A stretch of 64,000 bases of DNA from Sphingomonas sp. OK281 (GTDB taxonomy: Bacteria; Pseudomonadota; Alphaproteobacteria; Sphingomonadales; Sphingomonadaceae), in assembly GCF_900115295.1 (NCBI RefSeq), contig NZ_FOVZ01000005.1, positions 62,001-126,000 of the forward strand. Reading direction: 5' to 3'. Every line of letters starts with the position of its first letter. Position 1 is the stretch's first letter. A program made the position numbers and the translations under genes. The notes beneath the pieces are model-generated. The model worked only from the letters and a program-made list of their open reading frames with translations. It ran no database searches and was not told the origin of the DNA. Of the stretch, positions 8,472 through 16,854 are shown piece by piece.

Positions 8472-9737
8472 GTGGCTAGGATCATCGGCGCGATCGCCAG
8501 TTCGCATACCCCGACGATCGGCTTCGCGCTCGACGCCCGGAAACAGGAAGACCCGGCATGGAAGCCGATCTTCGACGCGTATGCACCGATCCAGGCGTGG
8601 ATCGAGGAGCGTAAACCCGACGTGCTCGTGATGATCTACAACGATCACATCACCTCGTTCTTCTTCGATCAATATTCGGCGTTCTCGCTGGGCGTCGACG
8701 AAAGCTATGCGGTCGCCGACGAGGGTGGCGGAGTGCGCGACGTACCGCCGATCGGCGGTCATGCCGGGCTGTCGCGGCATATCGTCCAGAGCCTGTTCAC
8801 CGACGAATTCGACGTCACCACCTTCCGGGATCGCCCGCTCGACCATGGCTGCTTCTCACCGTTGTCGGTACTGCTGCCGCATGACGAGGCGGGATGGCCC
8901 GCGCGGATCGTGCCGCTGCAGATGGGCGTGCTGCAATTCCCGATCCCGACCGCGAAGCGCTGCTACAATCTCGGCCAGGCGCTGCGCACCGCGATCGAGA
9001 GCTACCCCGAGGACCTGAAGGTCGTTATCGTCGCCACCGGCGGGCTGTCGCATCAGGTGCATGGCGAGCGCTGCGGCTTCAACAACACCGCGTGGGACGA
9101 GCGTTTCCTCGACCTGCTCGAAAACGATCCGGTTGCGCTGACCCGCATGACGCACGCGCAATACGCCGAACTCGGCGGCATGGAAGGGTCGGAGATCATC
9201 ATGTGGCTGGTGATGCGCGGCGCGCTGTCCGCCGGCATTCGCCGCGTCCACAAAAGCTATTACCTGCCGTCGATGACCGCAATCGCCACCGCGATCTACG
9301 AGAACAACGCCGAACCGCTGACCGCCGCCGAAGCCGCCGCGCACCGCGTGCGGATGGGCGAGCAGATGCACGGTGCCGAGGCGCTTGAGGGCACTTATCC
9401 CTATACGCTGGAGCGCAGCGCGAATGGCTACCGGATCAACAAGTTCCTGCACCGGCTGGTCGATGCGGACGCACGCAACCGTTTCCGTGCCGACGAGGAG
9501 GGCGCCTACGCCGCCGCGAGCCTGTCGGACGAGGAACGCGACCTGATCCGGCGGCGCGACTGGCGCGGCCTGATCCATTACGGCGCGATCTTCTTCCTGC
9601 TCGAGAAACTCGGCGCGGTGGTCGGTACGTCCAACCTCCATATCTATGCCGGGATGCGTGGCCAGTCGCTCGACGACTTCCAGAAGACGCGCAACCAGCA
9701 GGTCACCTACTCGGTCGCGGCGCAACGCAAAGACTGA
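8472..9737 (+). CDS. galA: Gallate dioxygenase (GalA/DesB type)
   Basis: The 421-residue protein opens the gallate ring by extradiol cleavage, giving 4-oxalomesaconate. It is a natural fusion of a LigB-type catalytic domain (residues 1 to about 280) with a LigA-like small domain (about 300-421, LHRLVDADARNRFRADEEGAY...LIHYGAIFFLLEKLGAVVG). That fusion and a length of about 420 are diagnostic of DesB from Sphingobium and GalA from Pseudomonas. Candidate iron ligands are His12 in SSHTPT, His59 in YNDHIT and a glutamate in GGMEGSE (Glu238 or Glu241); His194 in GGLSHQVHG fits the catalytic base. Translation probably starts at GTG 8472, eight bases after a GAGGTG element. The transporter gene follows 96 bases downstream, and the regulator is divergent. 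Confidence 0.93.
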   Translation: MARIIGAIASSHTPTIGFALDARKQEDPAWKPIFDAYAPIQAWIEERKPDVLVMIYNDHITSFFFDQYSAFSLGVDESYAVADEGGGVRDVPPIGGHAGLSRHIVQSLFTDEFDVTTFRDRPLDHGCFSPLSVLLPHDEAGWPARIVPLQMGVLQFPIPTAKRCYNLGQALRTAIESYPEDLKVVIVATGGLSHQVHGERCGFNNTAWDERFLDLLENDPVALTRMTHAQYAELGGMEGSEIIMWLVMRGALSAGIRRVHKSYYLPSMTAIATAIYENNAEPLTAAEAAAHRVRMGEQMHGAEALEGTYPYTLERSANGYRINKFLHRLVDADARNRFRADEEGAYAAASLSDEERDLIRRRDWRGLIHYGAIFFLLEKLGAVVGTSNLHIYAGMRGQSLDDFQKTRNQQVTYSVAAQRKD

Positions 9738-9833
9738 GCCCGGTCGGAGCCGGGCCAAGCCGCCGTCCGAACGCCAATCTATCCCGAAGACAAAAAGCTT
9801 CCGCCATCGGCGAGGGGCATTGAGGAGACGTGC

Positions 9834-11141
9834 ATGGAAGACCCCCGCGCCATCATCGCCCGCGAGCCGATGCATTACCGACAGGTGATCGCGATCGGCG
9901 TCGCAACCGCGCTCAACGCGCTCGACGGCTTCGACGTGCTGTCGATCAGCTTCGCCTCGCCCGGCATCGCCAAGGACTGGGGAATCGACCGCGCGGCGCT
10001 CGGTCTGGTCCTGTCGATGGAATTGTTCGGCATGGGGATCGGCGCGCTGATGCTGGGCGCGCTCGCCGACCGGATCGGCCGGCGCCCGACCATCCTGGGG
10101 TGCCTGATCATCATGGCAGCCGGCATGGAACTGGCCTCGATCGCGACCGACGTCACGGCGCTGTCGACCTTCCGGCTGTTCACCGGGCTCGGCATCGGCG
10201 GGATGCTGGCGGCGACCAACGCGATCGTCGCCGAATGCGCCAATGCGCGGCGTCGTAACCTGGCCGTGGCGGTGATGACAGGTGGCTATCCAATGGGCGC
10301 GATCATCGGCGGCGCGCTCGCCTCGTGGCTGCTCGGCGCGACCGGGCGCTGGCAGTCAGTGTTCGAATTCGGCGCGGTCGCGACCTTGAGCTTCGTCCCG
10401 CTCGTGTTGTGGCTGGTGCCCGAGACGATCGCATTCCTGCTCCACAAGCGGTCCGATGGCGCTCTGGCGCGGATCAACCACACGATGGTCCGCCAAGGCC
10501 GCCAGCCGCTTTCCGCGCTGCCTCCGCCTGACGAGGTCCGCAAGGGCTGGAGCATCGCGCAGCTGTTCGCGCCCGGTCTGGCGAGCGTCACGGTGATGCT
10601 GACGCTCGCCTATTTCGGGCACATGATGACGTTCTATTTCCTGGTGAAGTGGATTCCGAAGATCGTCGTCGATCTCGGGTTCGCGCCGTCGCTCGCGGGC
10701 GGGGTGCTGGTCTGGGCCAACGTCGGCGGGGCGACCGGCGCGATCACGATGAGCCTGCTGACGCAGCGGTTCGGCGTGCGCTGGCTGGTGGTCGGTTCGA
10801 TGGTCTGCGGCTCGATTGCGGTGATCGCGTTCGGGCAGGGGTTCACCACGCTCGGCGGGCTGTCGCTGATCGCGGCGGTCGCGGGCTTCTTCACCAACGG
10901 CGCCACGGCCGGGCTCTATGCGGTGATTGCGCAGTCCTTCCCTGCGTCGCTGCGAGCAGGGGGCACCGGGTTGGTCATCGGTATCGGGCGGGCGGGGGCC
11001 GCATCGGGACCGATCGTCGCCGGGTTGCTGTTCGCCAATGGCTGGAGCCTGTCGCCGGTCGCGCTGCTGCTCGGGTGCGGCACGCTGGTCGGCGGCCTGG
11101 TCCTGTCGCGCGTACGGTACCGCGAGACCAGTATCGCCTGA
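9834..11141 (+). CDS. MFS aromatic acid:H+ symporter (probable gallate transporter)
   Basis: This 435-residue, 12-helix transporter belongs to the aromatic acid:H+ symporter family (PcaK, BenK, GalT). The signature LNALDGFD is in helix 1 (residues 27-34; the aspartates are needed for aromatic substrates) and GALADRIGRR in the loop between helices 2 and 3 (75-84). It acts in the inner membrane, importing an aromatic carboxylate with a proton. A strong GAGGAG site precedes ATG 9834. Its position between gallate dioxygenase and an outer-membrane channel makes gallate the likely substrate. Confidence 0.9.
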   Translation: MEDPRAIIAREPMHYRQVIAIGVATALNALDGFDVLSISFASPGIAKDWGIDRAALGLVLSMELFGMGIGALMLGALADRIGRRPTILGCLIIMAAGMELASIATDVTALSTFRLFTGLGIGGMLAATNAIVAECANARRRNLAVAVMTGGYPMGAIIGGALASWLLGATGRWQSVFEFGAVATLSFVPLVLWLVPETIAFLLHKRSDGALARINHTMVRQGRQPLSALPPPDEVRKGWSIAQLFAPGLASVTVMLTLAYFGHMMTFYFLVKWIPKIVVDLGFAPSLAGGVLVWANVGGATGAITMSLLTQRFGVRWLVVGSMVCGSIAVIAFGQGFTTLGGLSLIAAVAGFFTNGATAGLYAVIAQSFPASLRAGGTGLVIGIGRAGAASGPIVAGLLFANGWSLSPVALLLGCGTLVGGLVLSRVRYRETSIA

Positions 11142-11162
11142 CAGCAGGGCCTGACAGCAGGG
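11137..11162. repeat. Tandem 13-bp duplication across the transporter stop codon
   Basis: CCTGACAGCAGGG occurs twice back to back. The first copy contains the TGA stop of the transporter gene. Each unit can fold as CCTG-ACAG-CAGG. It is probably a slippage duplication with no known role. Confidence 0.7.
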
Positions 11163-11231
11163 CCGACCGCGGGCGACCGGACACCCGGCGATCGCGGCAT
11201 CATCATCGAACGATATCAAAGGGTAACGGTC

Positions 11232-12761
11232 ATGCGTTCCATCACACCTATCGTACATCCGGTCCGCCTCGCGTGCGGCGTCGTTGCCGGCGTCCTGGCC
11301 CTGTCCGCGGGCACCGCCCAGGCACAGTCGGTGCCGCCCGAGACACCTGCCGCCAGCGGCGCCGTCGGTCCGCTCGCGACGCAGGCGGTGCCGGGCGTGC
11401 GTCCGCCCAAGTCGCAGCCAAAGCCCGCCGAGGCGTTGCCGGGTGGCCGCTCCGGCCCCGCCGGCCTTCCGCAGGCGATCCGCTGGACCGAGAACTGGTC
11501 GGCTACGCCGGCCGCGGACGCGCCGCTGATGGACAAGATCAAGCATATCCCGATCGGCGGCGGCAACACCTACCTGACGCTGGGTGGCGAAGCGCGCGCT
11601 TATTACACCGACTGGCAGCATGCCGCGCTCGGGCTGCGTGCGAACGACGACAATGATCCGCTCCAATTGCGTCTTCGGGCGCTGGCCGACCTTCACGTCG
11701 GCGAGCATCTGCGCGCCTATGTCGAACTCGGCGACAATCGCGAATTCGGCGAACAGGCCGCGACCGCCCCCAACCGCGACAAGATCGACATCTATCAGGC
11801 GTTCGTCGATTTGAGCATTCCGCTGGGCAAGGCAGGCAAGGTGACGCTGCGCCCCGGCCGCTTCGAGATGCCGCTCGGCAACGGCAAGCTGGTCGGCGTG
11901 CGCGAGGGGCTGAACATGCGCTTCACCTATCAGGGCGTGCGCGCGACCTATATCCTGCCCGGCAAAGTGTCGGTCGACGTCTTCGCGCTCAAGCCGGTCG
12001 ACATCAGGCCGGGCAGCTTCGACGACGGTCCCAATCACGCGATCGACTTTCACGGCATATATATCAGCGCGCCGAACCGCATCCTCGGCTTCGGCACCGA
12101 TGCCTATTGGTACGAGGTCGACCGCGACCGCGGCGTGCTGCGCGAGGGCACCGGCGAGGACCGGCGCGACAGCTGGGGCGCGCGGCTGTGGCGGCGCAAC
12201 GCGACGATCGATCTCGATCTCGAGGGGACCTACCAGAGCGGTCGCTTCGTCGGGCAGGACATCGAAGCCTATGCGATCCTGTTCGAGGGCGGCTACACCT
12301 TCGGGACCACCGCGCTTAAGCCGCGGATCGGGCTGCGCGCGAACGTGTTCAGCGGCGATGGCGACCTGACCAACGGCAAGGCCGGCACGTTCGTCGCCGC
12401 ATCGCCGCGCCTTCCGCTGGTCAGCGAGGCGGCGTTCTTCAACCTGTCCAACCTGATGGACGTCTATCCGTCAGTGACCGTCAAGCCGCGCGAAGACGTC
12501 ACGGTCATGGTCGGGCCCGACTTCTTGTGGCGCAACCGCAAGGCGGACGGCGTCTATATCGGGCCAGCGGGCAGCTCGTTTGAGCCCTATGCGTCGAGCC
12601 GCTTCACGGGCACTGACCTGAACCTCGAGGCGTCGTGGCAGGCGACCAAGCGGATGCAGCTGCGGCTGTTCGAAACCTATTTCGCGGCGAGCGATTCGTT
12701 TGCGAACGTTGGAGGGAAGAACGGCAATTACCTGGGGGCACAGTCGACCTACCGTTTCTGA
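11232..12761 (+). CDS. Outer-membrane channel, alginate-export (AlgE-like) family
   Basis: The 509-residue product has a signal peptide (residues 1-32, ...LSAGTAQAQS) and a proline-rich linker. The barrel domain shows the alginate-export pattern: LRLRALADLHVGEHLRAYVE, RPGRFEMPLGNGKLVGVREG, RFTYQGVRATY, DFHGIYISAP and a terminal phenylalanine (STYRF) suited to BAM insertion. Proteins of this family near aromatic catabolic genes act as outer-membrane diffusion channels, much as GalP does in Pseudomonas gallate clusters, although that protein is of another family. It completes the plus-strand dioxygenase, transporter and channel operon. Confidence 0.85.
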   Translation: MRSITPIVHPVRLACGVVAGVLALSAGTAQAQSVPPETPAASGAVGPLATQAVPGVRPPKSQPKPAEALPGGRSGPAGLPQAIRWTENWSATPAADAPLMDKIKHIPIGGGNTYLTLGGEARAYYTDWQHAALGLRANDDNDPLQLRLRALADLHVGEHLRAYVELGDNREFGEQAATAPNRDKIDIYQAFVDLSIPLGKAGKVTLRPGRFEMPLGNGKLVGVREGLNMRFTYQGVRATYILPGKVSVDVFALKPVDIRPGSFDDGPNHAIDFHGIYISAPNRILGFGTDAYWYEVDRDRGVLREGTGEDRRDSWGARLWRRNATIDLDLEGTYQSGRFVGQDIEAYAILFEGGYTFGTTALKPRIGLRANVFSGDGDLTNGKAGTFVAASPRLPLVSEAAFFNLSNLMDVYPSVTVKPREDVTVMVGPDFLWRNRKADGVYIGPAGSSFEPYASSRFTGTDLNLEASWQATKRMQLRLFETYFAASDSFANVGGKNGNYLGAQSTYRF

Positions 12762-12767
12762 CGGCAT

Positions 12768-12789
12768 GACCCGATACACAGATCGGGTC
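12768..12789 (+). terminator. Hairpin downstream of the outer-membrane channel gene
   Basis: GACCCGAT-N6-ATCGGGTC is a perfect 8-bp stem seven bases after the stop codon. There is no T tract, so termination may be weak or Rho-assisted. Confidence 0.45.
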
Positions 12790-13247
12790 TGGACACGAAT
12801 GCGGTCGGGAGGTGCTCGATGCCATTATTGCCGCTGCAGATGCGGATCGAAGGAGAAACCCAGCAAATGCCAATCTATGCCACGGCTTTTCACGTGGCGG
12901 GGTTCCGATCCGCGCCAATTCGGTCCTGATCGTTCAGGACGCCGCCTTCCGCGGAGCAGTCCTGCGCCGCAAACGGCACCGGCATTGCAAAATCAAAATA
13001 GGAACCGTGGCCGAACAGTGCGAGAGACATGCCAGGCGCTGAAAAGGTCGGGCATGATCCGCTCGACCTTGACGGCCGCAAAATAGCCTATGAGTTCGCG
13101 AATATAATTGCGGCATTGGCACGTATTGCAGTTTGAATATGTTAACTTTGTCGGACGGGCCACGTAATCCGTCAGTGTGCAAGAATTGTGATTTGCGGTG
13201 TACCCTCATTGGTCATGTGGTTTGGACACAAAATCTGTTCAAACAGG

Positions 13248-13286
13248 GTCCAGTTCCGGCGTAACTGGACACCTCAATTATGAGGT
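13248..13286. repeat. Two adjacent perfect stem-loops
   Basis: GTCCAGTT-N7-AACTGGAC (13248-13270) is followed directly by ACCTCA-ATTA-TGAGGT (13271-13286). They lie in the gene-poor, lower-GC stretch. They could be the end of a lost insertion sequence or a bidirectional terminator; I cannot decide which. Confidence 0.55.
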
Positions 13287-13917
13287 CTAGAGTCCAATTG
13301 AACATGTTGCGTAGAAGCGCATAGCTGCCAGAATCAGCCATATCGGCCTATCCAGTGAGGCGGCGATCGTGTGCGGCTTCGGCGAGTAATGTCGGCTGCA
13401 GGCGGTCTGGCCATTAGCGCTCGCTATGATGATCTTGGGGAAACACAGAGCGCGATCGGTGAACTTTGCTGGCGGACATTTACACAGACCGCCGTATTGG
13501 CGTTTGCCTGCCTACAGCGGGTATCGTCATAGTCGTTGCAGGCATAAGCGCGGAACGCGCCAGCTTCATGATCGTGACGGTCGCGAACATTCGACACTTG
13601 ATCTCGTCGACGCAGCCCTCAGGCTTAATTGGATTTTGAGGGACAGCCGGTTCCGCGCTGCCGCGTACAAACAGATGATTTGGTTACCGATGATCTCGTA
13701 CTTGATAGCACGAAGTCGAGTTCTTTAGAGACCCTGAAACTCGGGCTCTGGCATAAGGTGGCTGTTGACAGCCGACCTGTAAATTTGTTGGTCGCGAAAT
13801 CGTAGCGTCTCATCGCATCTCGAAGTCGATAGGGGTATCGGGAGGGGTATCGAAACGGCTCCCGACAATAATGCCGAGATATTGCAATAGGATATGCCTA
13901 TGTCTGGTTGGGAAATG

Positions 13918-13935
13918 ATCCTGTCCCCGCAACCA
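13918..13935 (+). tRNA. Truncated initiator tRNA-Met: 3' terminal 18 bases only
   Basis: ATCCTGTCCCCGCAACCA matches the 3' end of an alphaproteobacterial initiator tRNA: T-loop end AT, T-stem CCTGT, acceptor strand CCCCGCA, discriminator A, then encoded CCA. The acceptor ending CCCCGCA-A-CCA is characteristic of tRNA-fMet. The 60 bases upstream contain no anticodon arm or D arm, so this is a fragment, not a gene. Isolated tRNA 3' ends with CCA are typically left where integrative elements recombined into a tRNA. Confidence 0.6.
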
Positions 13936-13954
13936 TCTTCCCACACACACCATA

Positions 13955-13978
13955 CCCCGAAAGCAACCGCTTCCGGGG
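13955..13978 (+). terminator. Terminator-like hairpin after the tRNA-fMet fragment
   Basis: CCCCGAAAGC-AACC-GCTTCCGGGG forms a 10-position stem with one mismatch, followed by CTTTCC. It lies 20 bases after the CCA, where tRNA genes usually carry their terminator, so it probably travelled with the tRNA 3' end. Confidence 0.6.
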
Positions 13979-14372
13979 CTTTCCTGCGTCTGACGTCCGC
14001 CCAGGTGGCTCACCTTCCCGCGGAATCGGCGATGGACGTGTCCGCGTCGACCCTGCCTAACGCCGCTCCAGGTCGCCACACACCTCGCGCACTCGTACGG
14101 AATTACAACGCGCGACCTTGTGTAGAACCCGTCCAAGCTCGGCGACCTGCCCGCGGAGCGGAACAGTCCTGGCGACATTCGATTATGATGCCGGATACGC
14201 TATCGCCGAGCAAAGTCGGTTAGCACCGGGCGCAGCATAAGGCTGTAACGTCTTCTCGTTCGACGACGGCCGGGCCTCGGCACGCTGATCCGTCGCTTGG
14301 CCACGCCTTGGCCGACGACGTTCGCCGGCGCTTTAACGGGCAGTCAGGGCTGACGTTCGTCCGGCATGGTCT

Positions 14373-14936
14373 CTAGTCAGCATTGCCCTTGGCCGTCACG
14401 CGCGCGGGAATGCCGACGACCGTCGTTCCCGCAGCGACATCCCGGGTGACGACGCTGCCGGCGCCGACGATCGCATCGTCTCCGATAGCCACGCCCGGCA
14501 GGATCAGTGCGCCCGCGCCGATCCACATGTTGCGACCGATCGTGACAGGCCGGCCGAACTCCAGCATCTTCGCCCTGATATGCGGATCGCGCGGGTGATC
14601 CGCCGTCAGGATCTGGACACCTGGTCCGACCTGCGTTCCCGACCCGATCCGGACTGTTACGACATCCAGCACGATGCACCCAAAATTGAGAAAGACGCCA
14701 TCGTCGAGATGGATGTTGTTGCCGTAATCGCAGTGAAATGGGGATCGTACGGTAGCGCCATTGCCGACGTGACCCAGCGCTTCGACCAGCATCGCATGCC
14801 GCTCTGCCGCCGGCACAGCCGATGCGGCGTTGTAGCGCGCAAGCCAGGCCGAGGCTGCCGCAGCGTCCGCGGCAAGTTCGGGATCGTCCGCGGTGTACAG
14901 GTCGCCGCGCAACATCTTCTGCTTTTCGGTCGGCAT
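14373..14936 (-). CDS. maa: Maltose/sugar O-acetyltransferase (hexapeptide-repeat)
   Basis: The 187-residue protein has the Maa/LacA N-terminal helix segment (MPTEKQKMLRGDLYTADDPEL) and a left-handed beta-helix with hexapeptide repeats. Conserved features are FHCDYGNNIHLDDGVFLNFGC, the catalytic-histidine region TADHPRD, and IGRNMWIGAGALILPGVAIGD. It transfers acetyl from acetyl-CoA to a sugar hydroxyl in the cytoplasm. Length matches the family. It starts two bases after the stop of the DUF1349 gene, so they form one operon. Confidence 0.9.
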   Translation of the reverse strand: MPTEKQKMLRGDLYTADDPELAADAAAASAWLARYNAASAVPAAERHAMLVEALGHVGNGATVRSPFHCDYGNNIHLDDGVFLNFGCIVLDVVTVRIGSGTQVGPGVQILTADHPRDPHIRAKMLEFGRPVTIGRNMWIGAGALILPGVAIGDDAIVGAGSVVTRDVAAGTTVVGIPARVTAKGNAD

Positions 14937-14938
14937 GC

Positions 14939-15613
14939 TCAGCTCAGGTCGTGAAGGTCTTTGCCGAGCGGCACGGTGATCCGGAGATCGGAGAACCGGA
15001 TCTTCAGGCCGCTGCGCTCGGGCGTGCAGGCCATCGGACCGACCTGATAGGACGATGCGATGGGGAACGGCGCAAGGCGAACCAGCGGCCAGACTTTTCC
15101 ATCAGCCGATACCTGAAGTCGCAGTACACCCTTGGCGACTGTCGCGCGCATCCAGAAATCCTGCGCCGGATGTTCGTAGGGCCCTGTTGCCCAATCCGAT
15201 TTGCCGGCGGTCAGCACGCTGCTCAGCATCGCGCGGCCGTCCGACAGTTCGATTCCCGCCTTGACCCAATGGCGCTCGTCGATCCGAACCATGATACCGG
15301 CCTGGTCGTAGAGCTTCTCATATTGGCCACGAATACGCAGTTGCGCGGTGAAGGCACCGGGTGCCGCGAAGCCGAGGAAGTGACCGCTATCGCGCGTGAA
15401 GCCGTAATGCGTTTCACGCCAGAAGTCGGTTCCGTGATCGGTGACGATCTGCAGGTCCCCGTTCGATTCGACGGTCCAGCCCTTTGGTTCGTTCAACCAC
15501 CGCCCGTCGGATCTTCCGAGTATCACTTTACCGCTCGCCGCTTCGATCGGGGTTGCCATGGACACGGGGATCGCCAAAGCGGCCGCTCCGCCGATAACCG
15601 TACGCCGCGACAT
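14939..15613 (-). CDS. Secreted DUF1349 (concanavalin-like) protein
   Basis: The protein has about 224 residues. It starts with a Tat-like signal (MSRRTVIGGAAALAIPVSMA) and continues into a DUF1349 domain: GTDFWRETHYGF, GQYEKLYDQAGIMVRIDERHWVKAGIE and SSYQVGPMACTPERSGLKIRFSDLRI. DUF1349 has a lectin/glucanase-like fold and is thought to bind or act on carbohydrates. ATG 15613 opens the signal. GTG starts at 15634 or 15625 are possible, with AAAGG nearby. It is divergent from the TetR gene across the palindromic operator and cotranscribed with the acetyltransferase, suggesting sugar-related work. Confidence 0.82.
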   Translation of the reverse strand: MSRRTVIGGAAALAIPVSMATPIEAASGKVILGRSDGRWLNEPKGWTVESNGDLQIVTDHGTDFWRETHYGFTRDSGHFLGFAAPGAFTAQLRIRGQYEKLYDQAGIMVRIDERHWVKAGIELSDGRAMLSSVLTAGKSDWATGPYEHPAQDFWMRATVAKGVLRLQVSADGKVWPLVRLAPFPIASSYQVGPMACTPERSGLKIRFSDLRITVPLGKDLHDLS

Positions 15614-15655
15614 ATCAGGGGTCTTCACCAGCACAGCCTTTCGCTAAGATTACGC

Positions 15656-15677
15656 TTTGTGTACATATGTACACAAA
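15656..15677. promoter_or_regulatory. Perfect 22-bp palindromic operator of the TetR regulator
   Basis: The core TGTGTACATATGTACACA is flanked by TT and AA, giving a perfect 22-bp palindrome between the divergent DUF1349 and tetR genes. Length and position fit a TetR-family operator controlling both. Its last base is the A of the first in-frame ATG of tetR. Confidence 0.8.
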
Positions 15678-16249
15678 TGCAGGAAAGGCAAAAATTGGCT
15701 GGAGAAACTCGCAGACGCAACGACCCCGAGCGCCGACAGCGTATCATCGATGCGACGTTGACCGTCATCGAACGCGACGGCGTCGCAGGGACCACGCATC
15801 GCCGGATCGCCGAGGCAGCCGCGGTACCGCTTGGCTCGGTTACCTATTATTTCACCTCGCTCGAAGACCTGCTGACCGCGGCGTTCCTGCAACTGGCGAC
15901 GACATCGTCTGGCGCGTTCAAGGCGAGACTGGACGCAGCCGCCACCCGTTCCGAAGCCATCGAGGGTGTCATCGACATCATTGCCGGATCGATCTGGGCG
16001 GATCCGCGTACGCTGTTGCTGAGCTACGAGCTGTACGCCTACGCGGCACGCCATCCCGAGGTGACGGCGGTCATGCAGCAGTGGATGGACAATAGTCGTG
16101 CGGCACTTGGTCGGTTCTTCGATCCGGTCACCGCGCGGGCGCTGGATGCCCTTGTCGAAGGGATCGGCATCCACAACTCGATCGATGCCGTACCGCTCGA
16201 TCAAGCTGCCATCCGTCTGATTGTCCAGAGGATCACCGACGTCGTATGA
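15677..16249 (+). CDS. TetR-family transcriptional regulator
   Basis: The 190-residue protein has a TetR helix-turn-helix (ERRQRIIDATLTVIERDGV, then THRRIAEAAAVPLGSVTYYF) and a helical ligand domain. The ATG at 15677 begins inside the palindrome and lacks a Shine-Dalgarno sequence. A TTG at 15695 has AGGAAAGG six bases upstream and would give LAGETRRRND as the start, so the true start may be TTG 15695. It probably represses itself and the divergent DUF1349/acetyltransferase operon. Confidence 0.88.
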   Translation: MQERQKLAGETRRRNDPERRQRIIDATLTVIERDGVAGTTHRRIAEAAAVPLGSVTYYFTSLEDLLTAAFLQLATTSSGAFKARLDAAATRSEAIEGVIDIIAGSIWADPRTLLLSYELYAYAARHPEVTAVMQQWMDNSRAALGRFFDPVTARALDALVEGIGIHNSIDAVPLDQAAIRLIVQRITDVV

Positions 16250-16357
16250 ATCGAAAGGAAGGTTGGCGGTCGAACTGCGTCGGTTGCCCGATCGCCGTGG
16301 ATATCGAGTGCTCGCAACCGGGTCTCGCCGCAGCAAGGCGGGGCGGCCACCACAGAG

Positions 16358-16765
16358 CTATGGTTTCGCGGTTCGCGCAGCCACCTCGGCTCCAACGTCC
16401 CCGGCGCTGTCATAGCGAAGGCGGTTTTGGTCGATGAGCTCAAGATGCTTTCCTGCCCAGGACCCTAGTGCGCGAAGCGGATCGGACAACGAATGCCCCA
16501 AATCCGTCAGTGCATATTCGACCTGTGGGGGCACGGTAGGATGCACGGTCCGGCTGACCATGCCGTCGCGATCAAGCGCTTTCAGCGTTCGGGTCAGCAT
16601 CTGCTGCGAGATCCCACCGATCGTGCGCTTGATGTCGTTGAAGCGCCGCGGACGCTCGACAAGCACCATGACGATCATCACGGTCCACTTGTCGCCGACC
16701 AGAGAGAGCACGCTACTCATTCGGCGGCAGTCGGCGCTGACGCCGGGCGTGGCAGGCATATCCAT
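16358..16765 (-). CDS. HxlR-family regulator with N-terminal cysteine
   Basis: This 135-residue winged-helix protein has the HxlR signature (LVGDKWTVMIVMVL, RFNDIKRTIGGISQQMLTRTLKALDRDGMV, VEYALTDLGHSL). A single cysteine, Cys13, lies just before the first helix, as in the thiol-based sensors YodB and HypR of Bacillus. It is divergent from azoR, with 89 bases between the genes. YodB-type proteins repress azoreductase genes and are released by quinones, so a similar role is likely here. Confidence 0.88.
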   Translation of the reverse strand: MDMPATPGVSADCRRMSSVLSLVGDKWTVMIVMVLVERPRRFNDIKRTIGGISQQMLTRTLKALDRDGMVSRTVHPTVPPQVEYALTDLGHSLSDPLRALGSWAGKHLELIDQNRLRYDSAGDVGAEVAARTAKP

Positions 16766-16854
16766 GTGACCTAGTCCTAAAAATATGCGTCCTTGGCGCG
16801 TTGCCCTCAGTCACATACTTGCTCTTGGTCACAAATATAGACCGGAGACAATCA

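Larger units (their letters stand above)
12762..14372. other. Gene-poor, partly AT-richer stretch ending at a tRNA scar
   Basis: About 1.6 kb has no protein I can recognise. GC content drops visibly between about 13.1 and 13.9 kb. Contents are a hairpin after the channel gene (12768-12789), a possible 35-codon frame at 13029-13136 on the plus strand (weak ribosome site, no known family), two adjacent perfect stem-loops (13248-13270 and 13271-13286), and the 3' end of an initiator tRNA with a terminator (13918-13978). The lower GC and lack of conserved frames fit decayed mobile DNA. Confidence 0.6.

Noticed and set aside
10356..12053. A 565-codon minus-strand frame across the transporter and channel genes
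   Set aside because: It crosses two well-supported genes and encodes no recognisable motif.
13426..13728. A 100-codon plus-strand frame in the gene-poor region
   Set aside because: No family resemblance, no ribosome site and no coding-type composition; I treat the region as decayed DNA.
13858..13935. An intact tRNA ending at 13935
   Set aside because: The preceding 60 bases lack D arm, anticodon arm and acceptor 5' strand, so only the 3' end is present.
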